Source: an uncultured bacterium
GTDB taxonomy: Bacteria > Verrucomicrobiota > Verrucomicrobiia > Verrucomicrobiales > V1-33
Assembly: GCA_903936775.1 (NCBI GenBank)
Contig: CAIZWU010000193.1
Location: 1-32,175 of the forward strand
Reading direction: 5' to 3'
Length of the DNA: 32,175 bases
This document shows positions 9,037 to 18,052 of the stretch, piece by piece (positions within the stretch are counted from its first letter, which is position 1; each line of letters opens with the position of its first letter). Below the pieces are notes generated by a model, which ran no database searches, was not told the origin of the DNA, and saw only the letters and a program-made list of their open reading frames with translations. Made by a program: the position numbers and the translations under genes.

Positions 9037-10059
9037 TCAGCAGGCCAGATCGTTGGTGAGCACCACGCGGTAGCGGGCTTTCCCGGAGCGCAGGTGGTCG
9101 AGGGCCTCGTTCACGCGGGAGAGAGGGAAGGTCTCCGTCACCGGAGCAATCTGATGCCGGGCGCAGAATTCCAGCATCGTATCCACCGAGGCCGGGCTGC
9201 CGAGGGGTGAGCCGGAAATGGATTTTTGTCCACTGATGAGCGGGAACGCAGCCACATCCAATGGCTCCAGCACCGCGCCCACCGTGTGCAGCCGGCCCTT
9301 GGGTTTGAGGGCGGCAATGTAGGTATTCCAGTCGAGCGCCACATTGGTGGTATTCAGGATGAAATCGAAGCTGCCGGCAGCTTTTTTGAGTTCATCGGAA
9401 TCACGGGAATTGAGGGTCTGGTGGGCGCCCAGTCCGAGGGCTTCCTGGCGTTTAGAATCACTGCTGGTGAACGCCGTGACGTCGCAGCCCCACGCCCGCA
9501 GGAATTTCAGGGCGAGGTGCCCGAGCCCGCCGATGCCGATCACGGCGACCCGGTCGGTGGGCTGCACGCCGAATTGCGCAATGGGATTGAAGACCGTGAT
9601 GCCCCCGCAGAAGAGCGGTCCGGCGCTGGCGGCATCCAACGCGTCAGGGAGCGGCGCCGCCCACATCCAGTGTGACCTGACCCGGCTGGCAAATCCGCCA
9701 TGACGGCCTACGATGGTTCCTTCCGCGGTGGCGCAGAGGTTATGATTTCCTGACAAACACGGCGCACAGCACCCGCAACTGCTGGAATACCAGCCCAGCC
9801 CTACCCGGTCGCCCACTTTGACCCGTTTCACCTGCGGCCCGGCCTCCACCACGCGGCCCACCACTTCATGACCGGGGACCAGCGGATAGGTGGAAATGCC
9901 CCAATCGTTATCGAGCATGGAGAGATCACTGTGACAGATGCCACAGCTCTCGACGGCGATTTCAACCTGCTCGTCCCCAAGGGGGCCGGGCGTGTATTCA
10001 TAAGCCTCAAGCGGCTGTTTGGGGGCGGTAGAGGCGAAGGCGTGGATGGGGGAGCTCAT
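9037..10059 (-). CDS. ahr: Zn-dependent NADP(H) alcohol dehydrogenase / aldehyde reductase, Ahr (YjgB)-like
   Basis: ESCGICHSDLSMLDNDWGISTYPLVPGHEVVGRVV; SCGCCAPCLSGNHNLC structural Zn site; GIGGLGHLALKFLRAWGCDVTAF; close remembered match to E. coli Ahr. Confidence 0.88.
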   Translation of the reverse strand: MSSPIHAFASTAPKQPLEAYEYTPGPLGDEQVEIAVESCGICHSDLSMLDNDWGISTYPLVPGHEVVGRVVEAGPQVKRVKVGDRVGLGWYSSSCGCCAPCLSGNHNLCATAEGTIVGRHGGFASRVRSHWMWAAPLPDALDAASAGPLFCGGITVFNPIAQFGVQPTDRVAVIGIGGLGHLALKFLRAWGCDVTAFTSSDSKRQEALGLGAHQTLNSRDSDELKKAAGSFDFILNTTNVALDWNTYIAALKPKGRLHTVGAVLEPLDVAAFPLISGQKSISGSPLGSPASVDTMLEFCARHQIAPVTETFPLSRVNEALDHLRSGKARYRVVLTNDLAC

Positions 10060-10137
10060 GATGGTTTTCAGGGAGTGGGAAGGAGAGTTAAAACTTGGAT
10101 TAGGCCCGTGGGCTTTTGAAATTCGAAAACGAGGGCG

Positions 10138-10737
10138 TCACGTCCGCGGACTCAGCCAGGTGCGGATAAAATCCACCACCGCGCGGAGGGGATCCGTGCT
10201 GCGGGCCACCGCAGCCCGCTGCATGGCTCCATTCCACAAATCCTGGATCACTGCCGCCGTGGCCGCCGCATCGGGCTGCGGACGGATGCTTTTTTGGACC
10301 ACGCCCTGATCGATCAACTGCCGCAGAATATCCAGCCACTCGACGGTCCCCGCGGCCAGCACGACGCGCATGTCATCGCTGAAATCCGCTACCTCCGCGG
10401 CCAGCTTGGCCACCAGACAAGGGAAACGCCCCTCACATTCATGGGATTTGGCAATATTCCCCTCAAAATAAGTCAGGAGCCTCCGCAGGGCATCCGGCTC
10501 CGGCTCCGGCGAGAGCAGCATCCTTGTTTTCCAGGCGGTGGCATCCGCCACATAATGCTTCAGCATCTCGACCCCGAACTGTTCCTTGGACTTGAAGTAG
10601 TGGTAAAACGATCCTTTCGGCACCTGCACCGCCGTCAGAATCTCATTCAATCCTACGGAATGAAAACTTTTCACCAGCATCAAACCCTCCGCCGCATCCA
10701 GAATGCGTTCCTTGGTCGTGACGGGGCGGTTGCTCAT
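10138..10737 (-). CDS. nemR: TetR/AcrR family regulator, NemR-like
   Basis: TKERILDAAEGLMLVKSFHSVGLNEILTAVQVPKGSFYHYFKSKEQFGVEML HTH; FPCLVAKLAAEVADFSDDMR resembles the NemR redox-Cys region. Confidence 0.87.
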   Translation of the reverse strand: MSNRPVTTKERILDAAEGLMLVKSFHSVGLNEILTAVQVPKGSFYHYFKSKEQFGVEMLKHYVADATAWKTRMLLSPEPEPDALRRLLTYFEGNIAKSHECEGRFPCLVAKLAAEVADFSDDMRVVLAAGTVEWLDILRQLIDQGVVQKSIRPQPDAAATAAVIQDLWNGAMQRAAVARSTDPLRAVVDFIRTWLSPRT

Positions 10738-10748
10738 GGAATGCCTTT

Positions 10749-10767
10749 ACTAGACCAGTCGTCTAGT
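10749..10767. promoter_or_regulatory. Predicted TetR/NemR operator upstream of nemR-like gene
   Basis: Perfect inverted repeat ACTAGAC-CAGTC-GTCTAGT located 12 bp upstream of the 10737 start. Confidence 0.8.
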
Positions 10768-11005
10768 TTCTTCAAATCAAAAACCAGCCCCCGGTTCCGC
10801 CGGGAATCCTTCGCGGCGGAGTGCCCACCTTGCCGGCGGTGAGCGCCATGCCTGAAACAAATCCACCGCTGGCACCGTCCCTGACTGGAGCCTTCCTGCC
10901 GACCTCTCCGGCGATTCCCATTGCCGATCCGACCCGACCCCGCCCGAAGCCGCGTAAGCGGATGCCGCAGGCGGATGCAGGCTGCCGAGCGGGCATCAAG
11001 CTGTT

Positions 11006-12946
11006 ATGAAACTCCCCCCCTCACTCTCTGGCCTGCGGGCCACCGCTCTGGTGATCTTCCTTTTTCCTGGCCGGCCCACCGCCCTCCACGCCGCCGCACC
11101 GGAGCCGCCTTCGGTGAATCTTTGGGAAAGTCTGAGCCCCTCCCCGGTGAAGGCGGCTTCGGATGGAATGGTGGTGATTGCCGGCAAGGCGGCCGCCCCG
11201 GACGGAGCCCCCGTCCGGGTGCGGATCACCACGTCGGCCGGCACCGCTTTCGGAACTTCGACGCCGGTTCAGGCCCAGCGCTTTGCCTGCCGCTTCCCTC
11301 AGGACTTCCCCGGCGCTCCTCCGCTGGCTCCACTGGTGCTGTATATCGATGCCACCACGGCAGCAGAGTTCGGCGGCGAGGACAGCCTGCGCCATCAGGC
11401 GGAAGCCTTGATCGTCGTCCGGGGCGAGGGCGGCAGGGATCTGCCGGACCTGCCGCAGGTGTTTACAGATGACTTCATCGATAGCAATGGCAGGAAAGAT
11501 GCAGATGCGGCTCCATTCACCCGGCACCGGGTCCTCGTGAATCTCTTCATGCAAAGCCGGGCAGCCGGCCTGATGTCGCTGCATCGCCCTGACTTCGATC
11601 TGGCACGGAAGGAGGACTTCGCCTGGTTTACGGATTACGCCACCCTTTACGATTTCGACCACCGCGACCGCGACTGGACCCAGCCATCAGGGCACCGGGT
11701 GGCGCGGGGATTTTGGCAGGCGGTGTGGAACCGGTGGTTCAACGGCACCAATAATCATCCCTGGGATGGCAATCCGGAGCATCGCGATCGCCGGAACTAC
11801 CGGCCTTACACTTTCGCCAATGACGCCGCGGACCTCGTGGTGCTATATCAATTGCAGCGCGGTACCAAGCCGGCAGTGCCTGACAACCGCCATGCCCTGG
11901 TGCAGGAAGTCCTGGAAAACCTCCTGGCCATGCAGCATCGCGGGTCGGAGAATTTTGCTCTGCCGGAGGCCTCGGGAGAACAGCAGCACTACACCGCCGG
12001 CGCCTTCCGTTATGGAATGTTCGAAACCGGCGAGTGGCTCACCGAGGGGAAAGGCTGGTTTGCCAATCCCCGCTTCCGCGACTTTGAACGGGGTGGCGTG
12101 CTTAATGGCCGCTGCCTCTGGGCACTGGGGGAATCCCTCAAGGCCGATCCACAAGGACCCCTCGCGGCGGAGATCCGTGAGGCGATTCCCCTGACGCTGC
12201 AATTCTGCCTGCGGGACGGCCTGGCCCATGGCTATACCCGTCTGACAAGGCGGGGCCTGCCACTCTGGGGCATTCCTGGCGAACACGGCTACCTGACGCT
12301 CGGCATGCTGGCCGCAGCAGAGGCCATGCCCGGTCTGCCCATCCCTGCCGGCCCCGGACCAGCGGCACGGACTTTGCAGGAAGTCACCCGCGATGCCCTT
12401 GATGCGCTCCTTGACAACACAAAATCCGACGGCACCTGGAGCCGCTATGCGAATGTGGATGCCGTGAACATCACCGCCCTCGCGGAAGGATCGCGCGTCT
12501 TTCCCGGCGAAGCTGCCGCCGCCTCATGGAAAGCCGCCGCCTGCCGGGCTGCAGATGTCTGGCTGGGCCTGGCACCGCTCCCTGCCGAACGCACCGCTCC
12601 CACGCCACTCTTCGGCCACCGCAAGGAAAACGGCCTGACTTATTTTCTTGGTGAGGAAAAAACCGCCCATGCTTCCCTTTACATGAACGGATTGTGGCTC
12701 CACACCCTGGCTTGCCTGCATCGCGCTGCCCGCGAGCCCCGCTACCTCGCCCGCGCCCATGCCCTCGCCGCCTACTATTGCGGGGCGAACCCGCTCCATG
12801 TCCGTCTGCTCAGCGAAATCGGCAGCGTCAACAACCGCATCAGCGACCGCGATGGCGACGGTGTCGAAGACCACCTCGTTTGGGATGCCTATCCGGAATC
12901 CACCGCCTTCTTCCAAATCGGCCTGCTGCATCTGATGCGGCCATGA
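11006..12946 (+). CDS. Secreted six-hairpin (alpha/alpha barrel) glycosidase-like protein
   Basis: N-terminal signal peptide; repeated helical hairpins; C-terminal AAYYCGANPLHVRLLSEIGSVNNRISDRDGDGVEDHLVWDAYPESTAFFQIGLLHL reminiscent of GH9/alpha-alpha barrel enzymes. Confidence 0.65.
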   Translation: MKLPPSLSGLRATALVIFLFPGRPTALHAAAPEPPSVNLWESLSPSPVKAASDGMVVIAGKAAAPDGAPVRVRITTSAGTAFGTSTPVQAQRFACRFPQDFPGAPPLAPLVLYIDATTAAEFGGEDSLRHQAEALIVVRGEGGRDLPDLPQVFTDDFIDSNGRKDADAAPFTRHRVLVNLFMQSRAAGLMSLHRPDFDLARKEDFAWFTDYATLYDFDHRDRDWTQPSGHRVARGFWQAVWNRWFNGTNNHPWDGNPEHRDRRNYRPYTFANDAADLVVLYQLQRGTKPAVPDNRHALVQEVLENLLAMQHRGSENFALPEASGEQQHYTAGAFRYGMFETGEWLTEGKGWFANPRFRDFERGGVLNGRCLWALGESLKADPQGPLAAEIREAIPLTLQFCLRDGLAHGYTRLTRRGLPLWGIPGEHGYLTLGMLAAAEAMPGLPIPAGPGPAARTLQEVTRDALDALLDNTKSDGTWSRYANVDAVNITALAEGSRVFPGEAAAASWKAAACRAADVWLGLAPLPAERTAPTPLFGHRKENGLTYFLGEEKTAHASLYMNGLWLHTLACLHRAAREPRYLARAHALAAYYCGANPLHVRLLSEIGSVNNRISDRDGDGVEDHLVWDAYPESTAFFQIGLLHLMRP

Positions 12947-12982
12947 CCCCGGACAGGCGTGCGATGCCGCTGGCCCGATGCT

Positions 12983-12998
12983 CCGGAGCACGCTCCGG
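12983..12998. repeat. Short GC-rich hairpin between convergent genes
   Basis: CCGGAGC-AC-GCTCCGG; no clear U-tract. Confidence 0.4.
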
Positions 12999-13001
12999 CC
13001 A

Positions 13002-13253
13002 TCACCCTGCCGGGATCTGCACCAGTTTCATCCGGCCGGCCGCCCCCACTTTGATAGTCACGTCGCCTTTGCGGCATCCAAAGTGATCCGCGATCAGCGC
13101 CATCAACTCGGCGTTCGCCTTCCCATCCACTGGCGGCGACTTCAGCTTCGCCAGCCATCCCAACCCGTCTGGCAGTTCCTCCAGTCCGCTGGTTTTGGCG
13201 TTCGGTTTTACCCTGATCTGGAGGGTGCGGACGGATGGTTTGGAAGCGCTCAT
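13002..13253 (-). CDS. DUF167 (UPF0235/YggU) family protein
   Basis: LQIRVKPNAKTSGLEE...LAKLKSPPVDGKANAELMALIADHFGCRKGDVTIKVG. Confidence 0.88.
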   Translation of the reverse strand: MSASKPSVRTLQIRVKPNAKTSGLEELPDGLGWLAKLKSPPVDGKANAELMALIADHFGCRKGDVTIKVGAAGRMKLVQIPAG

Positions 13254-13324
13254 GTGGCATTGGCCCTGACGGGATCACCCTCCTCATCCCGCCGGGAATG
13301 GTTCTTTCCGGCCCGGGGCGGATT

Positions 13325-15595
13325 TTATTCCACCCACGGCCGGGCCTGTTTGATGAAGAGTTGGTTGTCCTTGGTGATTTTAAACTCGATTTCCATGGCG
13401 AAGGCCGGGTCGAACCAGGCGTTATAGAGGTTGCGGAAATGAGATTGGATGGTGGAGAGCCGGTCGGCGAGCTCCCACGCCTGCCCGGTGGTGAGGAGAC
13501 TGGTGCGGGTGGGCTGAAGGCTGGACCAGGTGACATGCTGGATCTCGTAACGGGTCAGACCCATCAGGGAGGCAATGAGAAACTCCTCGGGAATGACCGT
13601 TTGATCAGGATTGGTGATGAGTTCCTCGCCTTTCTGGACGTTCACATAATAACCGCGCCAATTGGGGTCGATCAGGTTTTTACTGACCGCGACGCCATTG
13701 GCCAGTTCGTCGTCGGTATTGGGATGGAGAAGCACGCCCATGGCAGCGGTGAAGTGGTCGATCCGGTAGAATTCGCGTTCCTCGAAGGCGCGGAAATTCC
13801 AAAGACTGGCCCAGACTTTCCGGATGGTTTTGTGCAGGGAGCCCTCGTCCGGACGGTGGGTGTAGGAGTCGTAGAGACCGGCTCCGTTGAAGCCCGGAAG
13901 GTCTTCGTTGTTGGTGCTGGAACGGCAGCGGATGGGGACCTCCGGCGGAACTGCGGCTTGGATGGCGGCGATGGCGCTGCGGTGTTCCGGACGGACGGTG
14001 CCATTGCGCAGCAGGGCGCGGAATTCCGCGAGGCGGGCCTCCCGGACGGCGGGATCGGCGCGGAAGGCGGGGTCCTTCATCATCAGCACGGCATAGGCAT
14101 AGAAGCCATTGTCCAGCATGAAGGCATCATAGAAAGAAAACGGCACCGCGTAACCATCCGGCGACTTGCCCGCCGGGAGAATGCGCCGCAATTCGGCGAC
14201 GTTGGCCGCTTTCACGCCGGTGCTGCGGCTATCGGAAAACAGGACGTCCCGCAGCGGACGGATGGTGGTGATGGAAAGATCACGGACCGGCGAGACCGGC
14301 GTGACCGGACGCAGGGCCTCAAGGTAGGTTTCGACTTCGGCCGCGGTGGCTTCGCGGAGCAGGAGTCCGTCGGACGCGACTTCGAAGCGGACGTTTTTGC
14401 CGGCGAGCGCGGTGATACGTGGATCCGTCAGGGCATCCTTCAGGTAGCAGTTCGGAGTTTTGTTTTGTTTGGCTTTGAGATTAATATGCGACAGCGGGGT
14501 CTGCGGGGCCGCGGTGATGATCCCGGCGACCCGGGAGAGATCGGCCGGCACGGTGGGAAGCACCACAATATCCCGCGAGGTGACGGCCGTGGTGCCGCCA
14601 CCCAGGAGCAACCGGCCGAAGGAGACGCCGGGATTCAGCACACTGTAGGTGGTGGCGGCAAAAAGTTCGTCCGAGGAAATCCGGTCGATAGGCGCCTGTT
14701 GCCATAAGAACGCCTCGCTCCCGAGGCGCTGTTCCTGGGTGAGGCCGGCGGGATGATAGGCGAGGCGGCGGTCCATCCAGGGAAGCGCGCGTGAAACCAG
14801 GCCGTAGGCCATGCGGACATGACGGTAGGCAATGCCATCGCTGGGCCAGAACTCGATGGCGTAAAGTCCCGCCGGGCCGGAACCCCGGGTGTAGTGGGGA
14901 TAAAAAATCAGGCTGCCCGCGATCTGTTTCCGGGCGTCGGTGAAGTAGGTCTGATTATTGAACGTCGTGAGATCCGAAGCATACCCAAGAACGTCCTGCG
15001 CAAAATAATAGTGATATTGGTGGAGGTTGGTATTCAGGAAGTAGAGCCGGGGAACGGCGGTGTCGGCGCCGGTGACCAGAAACTTGACCTCGCGCACATC
15101 CGGAGCCCCGGGGAAATTATCGCGGTGCGCCAGCTTTTCATAACGGATCGGATCAGTCAGGATGACGGCGGCATCCGTGCTGGCCGGAGCCGGAGCCGGA
15201 TTGAAGGGGTTGCCCCCGATGCCCGCCAGCCATTCGGCGTAGTCATCCTGGCCATCACCGTCGGAGTCCAGCGGGGCGGCCAGGGGCACCGCGGCCACCC
15301 GGTAGAAAGCGCGCCTCGCCATGCTGGCGGGGTCGGCGAGGTCGAGCGGCAGGCCAGTGCCCGGGCGGAGTGCCACCGATTCCCACGGACCGGAGAGGGT
15401 ATCGGCGCGCTGGAGTAGATAATAGTGGTCCGGGGTGGTGGTGATGCTGGATTGGAAGTGCCCCCCGGCGGTTGGTTGGACCCTGCTGAGGACCGGCGGG
15501 TCGGCCGGGGTTGGCGCGGCCCGGGCCAAGGTCACCGCGCAGCACAGCGCCGCCCACGGGAGGGTGGACAGGAGGTAAGTCAGCCCGGTTTTCAC
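13325..15595 (-). CDS. Secreted PEP/pyruvate-dikinase-like protein: signal peptide, thrombospondin-type-3-like Ca motif, phosphohistidine domain, C-terminal PPDK ATP-binding domain
   Basis: GTG start gives VKTGLTYLLSTLPWAALCCAVTLARA|APTP signal peptide; DSDGDGQDDYAEW; AGIITAAPQTPLSHINLKAKQNKTPN (His domain); TGVKAANVAELRRILP; IRCRSSTNNEDLPGFNGAGLYDSY; EIEFKITKDNQLFIKQARPW. Confidence 0.82.
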   Translation of the reverse strand: MKTGLTYLLSTLPWAALCCAVTLARAAPTPADPPVLSRVQPTAGGHFQSSITTTPDHYYLLQRADTLSGPWESVALRPGTGLPLDLADPASMARRAFYRVAAVPLAAPLDSDGDGQDDYAEWLAGIGGNPFNPAPAPASTDAAVILTDPIRYEKLAHRDNFPGAPDVREVKFLVTGADTAVPRLYFLNTNLHQYHYYFAQDVLGYASDLTTFNNQTYFTDARKQIAGSLIFYPHYTRGSGPAGLYAIEFWPSDGIAYRHVRMAYGLVSRALPWMDRRLAYHPAGLTQEQRLGSEAFLWQQAPIDRISSDELFAATTYSVLNPGVSFGRLLLGGGTTAVTSRDIVVLPTVPADLSRVAGIITAAPQTPLSHINLKAKQNKTPNCYLKDALTDPRITALAGKNVRFEVASDGLLLREATAAEVETYLEALRPVTPVSPVRDLSITTIRPLRDVLFSDSRSTGVKAANVAELRRILPAGKSPDGYAVPFSFYDAFMLDNGFYAYAVLMMKDPAFRADPAVREARLAEFRALLRNGTVRPEHRSAIAAIQAAVPPEVPIRCRSSTNNEDLPGFNGAGLYDSYTHRPDEGSLHKTIRKVWASLWNFRAFEEREFYRIDHFTAAMGVLLHPNTDDELANGVAVSKNLIDPNWRGYYVNVQKGEELITNPDQTVIPEEFLIASLMGLTRYEIQHVTWSSLQPTRTSLLTTGQAWELADRLSTIQSHFRNLYNAWFDPAFAMEIEFKITKDNQLFIKQARPWVE

Positions 15596-15754
15596 AAATG
15601 GACTCGTAGCACACCTGGCGCCACTTGACCAGTCCGGCGCAAGGGCCATTGAAATTCGTCTGGTTCCCGATGAGTATTTTCCGCGACAGCTGATAAATCA
15701 GACAAAAGCGTCTGAACGGCCGCTCCCCCTCCACCTACCATCCACCTTAATATT

Positions 15755-16753
15755 ATGTCTTTTCCCACCACCACCTGGCGTGCCCTTGCGGCGGCCGTGC
15801 CCGCCCTGATCCTCGCTTTTTCCCCTGCGGTGCGCGCCGCGGAAGGCTGGGGCACCAATTTTGAAGAAGCCAAGGCTGCCGCCGCCAAGGACAACAAAGA
15901 TATTCTGATGGATTTCACCGGTTCCGACTGGTGCGGCTGGTGCATCAAGCTGCAAAAAGAAGTCTTCACCAAGGACGGATTCAAACAGGAGGCCCCCAAG
16001 CACTTCGTCCTGCTGGAGCTGGACTTTCCGCAGAAGACCGAATTGCCCAAGGAGCTGAAGGAGCAGAATGAAAAACTCCAGGAAACCTACGCCATCGAGG
16101 GATTCCCCACCATCCTGCTGACCGACGCCAAAGGCCGGCCCTACGCCAAAACCGGATACCTGCCCGGGGGGCCCGAAGCCTTCAACGAACACCTCACCGA
16201 ACTGCGCAAGGTCCGCGAAACCCGCGATGCCGGTTTCAAGAAAGCGGAAGCCGCCACCGGACTGGACAAGGCCAAAGCGATTCAAGAAGGCCTGCAAGCG
16301 CTCGATCCGGAAGTGGTGACCGGCTACTACACGGACGAGGTCACCCAGATCATTGCCCTCGACTCTGCCGACACCCTCGGCTTCAAAGCCAAGCAGGACT
16401 ACGGCGACAAACGCAACAAGCTTGATGCCGAATTGCAGGAACTGGCGCAAAACCAGAAGACCAAGGAGTTCGCGGCCGCGATCGACACCTTCATTGCCTC
16501 CGAAAAAGTCACCGGAGTCAATCTGCAGGACCTGATGATGACAAAATTGCAGGTGCTCGGGCCAGCGGATCTCGACAAGGCTGACAGCCTGCTCGACGAG
16601 GTGATTAAAGTGGATGCCAAGAGTGAATTGGCCGAACGCGCCCAGGCGATCAAGGAACGGATCGTGGAAATGCGCAAGCAGGTCGAAAAGTCCAAAAAAG
16701 ACCCTGCCGCCGGCGCTGGGGAACCTGCCGCAGAAGAGAAGGAAGCCAAGTAA
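15755..16753 (+). CDS. Secreted thioredoxin-fold protein (CGWC) with helical C-terminal extension
   Basis: Signal peptide; DILMDFTGSDWCGWCIKLQKEVF; YAIEGFPTILLTDAKGR. Confidence 0.88.
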   Translation: MSFPTTTWRALAAAVPALILAFSPAVRAAEGWGTNFEEAKAAAAKDNKDILMDFTGSDWCGWCIKLQKEVFTKDGFKQEAPKHFVLLELDFPQKTELPKELKEQNEKLQETYAIEGFPTILLTDAKGRPYAKTGYLPGGPEAFNEHLTELRKVRETRDAGFKKAEAATGLDKAKAIQEGLQALDPEVVTGYYTDEVTQIIALDSADTLGFKAKQDYGDKRNKLDAELQELAQNQKTKEFAAAIDTFIASEKVTGVNLQDLMMTKLQVLGPADLDKADSLLDEVIKVDAKSELAERAQAIKERIVEMRKQVEKSKKDPAAGAGEPAAEEKEAK

Positions 16754-16794
16754 AACCGGCCTGATCCTGCGGTATTCCCGCGTACCCTCAATCA

Positions 16795-16832
16795 AAAGGA
16801 CCCATGAGCCATCTCCGGCTCATGGGTCCTTT
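16795..16832. terminator. Bidirectional intrinsic terminator
   Basis: Perfect 16 bp stem AAAGGACCCATGAGCC / GGCTCATGGGTCCTTT with 6 nt loop atctcc, between convergent genes. Confidence 0.9.
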
Positions 16833-16854
16833 CTTTGGTGAACTGGAATGGGCC

Positions 16855-17901
16855 TCAATTCCGCGCCGCAGCGGTCTGCATGAGGAGTTTATCACGATCG
16901 CGGCGGTAATTGATATTGCCCAGTTGGAGTTGCAGGCGGGCGTCGCCGCCGGTGCGTTCGAGCAGAGAGGTGACCACCCGTTCCGCGTCATCCCAGCGTT
17001 CCTGGGTGAGAAAGTGATCCGCCAGTTTCAGGGGAAGATCCATTTCATCAGGATAGGCCTTCAGCCAGTCCTCGAGGACCTCGGCCCGGCTGGTGATGGA
17101 ATAGTTTTCGGCCGCCTGGAGACGGATCAGCATGACCGACCGGTCGTTTTGCACGGCAGGAGGCAAGGCCGCGCAGGCATCCAAAACTTCGCTCCATTGA
17201 CCCTCTTTGAGCAACTGACTCACCGCGGCTACTTTATCCAGGGAATCGGCAACAGCTCCATGGTCCTTGGTGAGAGCCCGGCCTTCTTCACCGAGCAGGT
17301 TGGCGGCGAGGTGCAGGTAACTGCGGCGCAGGGTTTCGCTGGTATACTCATTGAGTCCCATCGTGTAGATGTCCGTAATCCGGTAATCCCGCGAGGCGAC
17401 CTCACTGAGGGTGAAGCTGAAGAAATTCAGGGCGTGGTTTTCTCCGGCGCACCGGAAGAGAAGTCCCGCCCGGTTTTTAAAAGTGCGGACCCGGAGGAAA
17501 CGGAAATTCGTCCCCGCGAAATCCCGGGTGATGCCGGTTTGCTGCCAGGACTGGCGGGTGCTGTCCGAAAACAGATCCTTCATCGTGCCCGCTCCGGCAA
17601 TCCGGATTCCATCCGTAGCCCGGTCGAGGATGAGTTGCTGGTCCACCAATTCCTCCACGGGGGACATTTCTCCGGTGATCATGGATTTTTCGATGAGGGC
17701 CACGAAGTCACGCAGACCGGAAGCCGGATCGGCCAGCCGGGCCTGGAGTTGCGTTTCATTCAGGTCCGGCGATTTGGCGGAGACCCGGTCGCCCCCGGTG
17801 AGCAGGAAGACGGCAAGTGCACTCACCAGCATTTTGACCGATCGTTGCAACGAAGAGAGTCTTGAGGCGGAAAGGGGATCGGCTTGGGGGATGGCGCTCA
17901 T
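16855..17901 (-). CDS. Exported TPR-like protein
   Basis: Start at MSAIPQADPLSASRLSSLQRSVKMLVSALAVFLLTGGDRVSA; C-terminal helical repeats ENYSITSRAEVLEDWLKAYPDEMDLPLKLADHFLTQERWDDAERVVTSLLERTGGDARLQLQLGNINYRRD. Confidence 0.75.
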   Translation of the reverse strand: MSAIPQADPLSASRLSSLQRSVKMLVSALAVFLLTGGDRVSAKSPDLNETQLQARLADPASGLRDFVALIEKSMITGEMSPVEELVDQQLILDRATDGIRIAGAGTMKDLFSDSTRQSWQQTGITRDFAGTNFRFLRVRTFKNRAGLLFRCAGENHALNFFSFTLSEVASRDYRITDIYTMGLNEYTSETLRRSYLHLAANLLGEEGRALTKDHGAVADSLDKVAAVSQLLKEGQWSEVLDACAALPPAVQNDRSVMLIRLQAAENYSITSRAEVLEDWLKAYPDEMDLPLKLADHFLTQERWDDAERVVTSLLERTGGDARLQLQLGNINYRRDRDKLLMQTAAARN

Positions 17902-18052
17902 AAGAAAATGGGGTCGGGTTTCTTGTATCTGCTTTTTATATATGATAATTATCGAAAAATCAAGAGAATTCATCCCGCCACTGATGAATTTCGCATTTTA
18001 GAGAATCCAATGGCTGCTTTTTCGCGTTTTCGCGTTATAGGGCAAAATCCTG

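Noticed and set aside
12983-12998. GC hairpin as strong terminator
   Set aside because: No U-tract on either side; kept only as a low-confidence repeat.
13235-14707. 490 aa + ORF
   Set aside because: Antisense of the PPDK-like gene.
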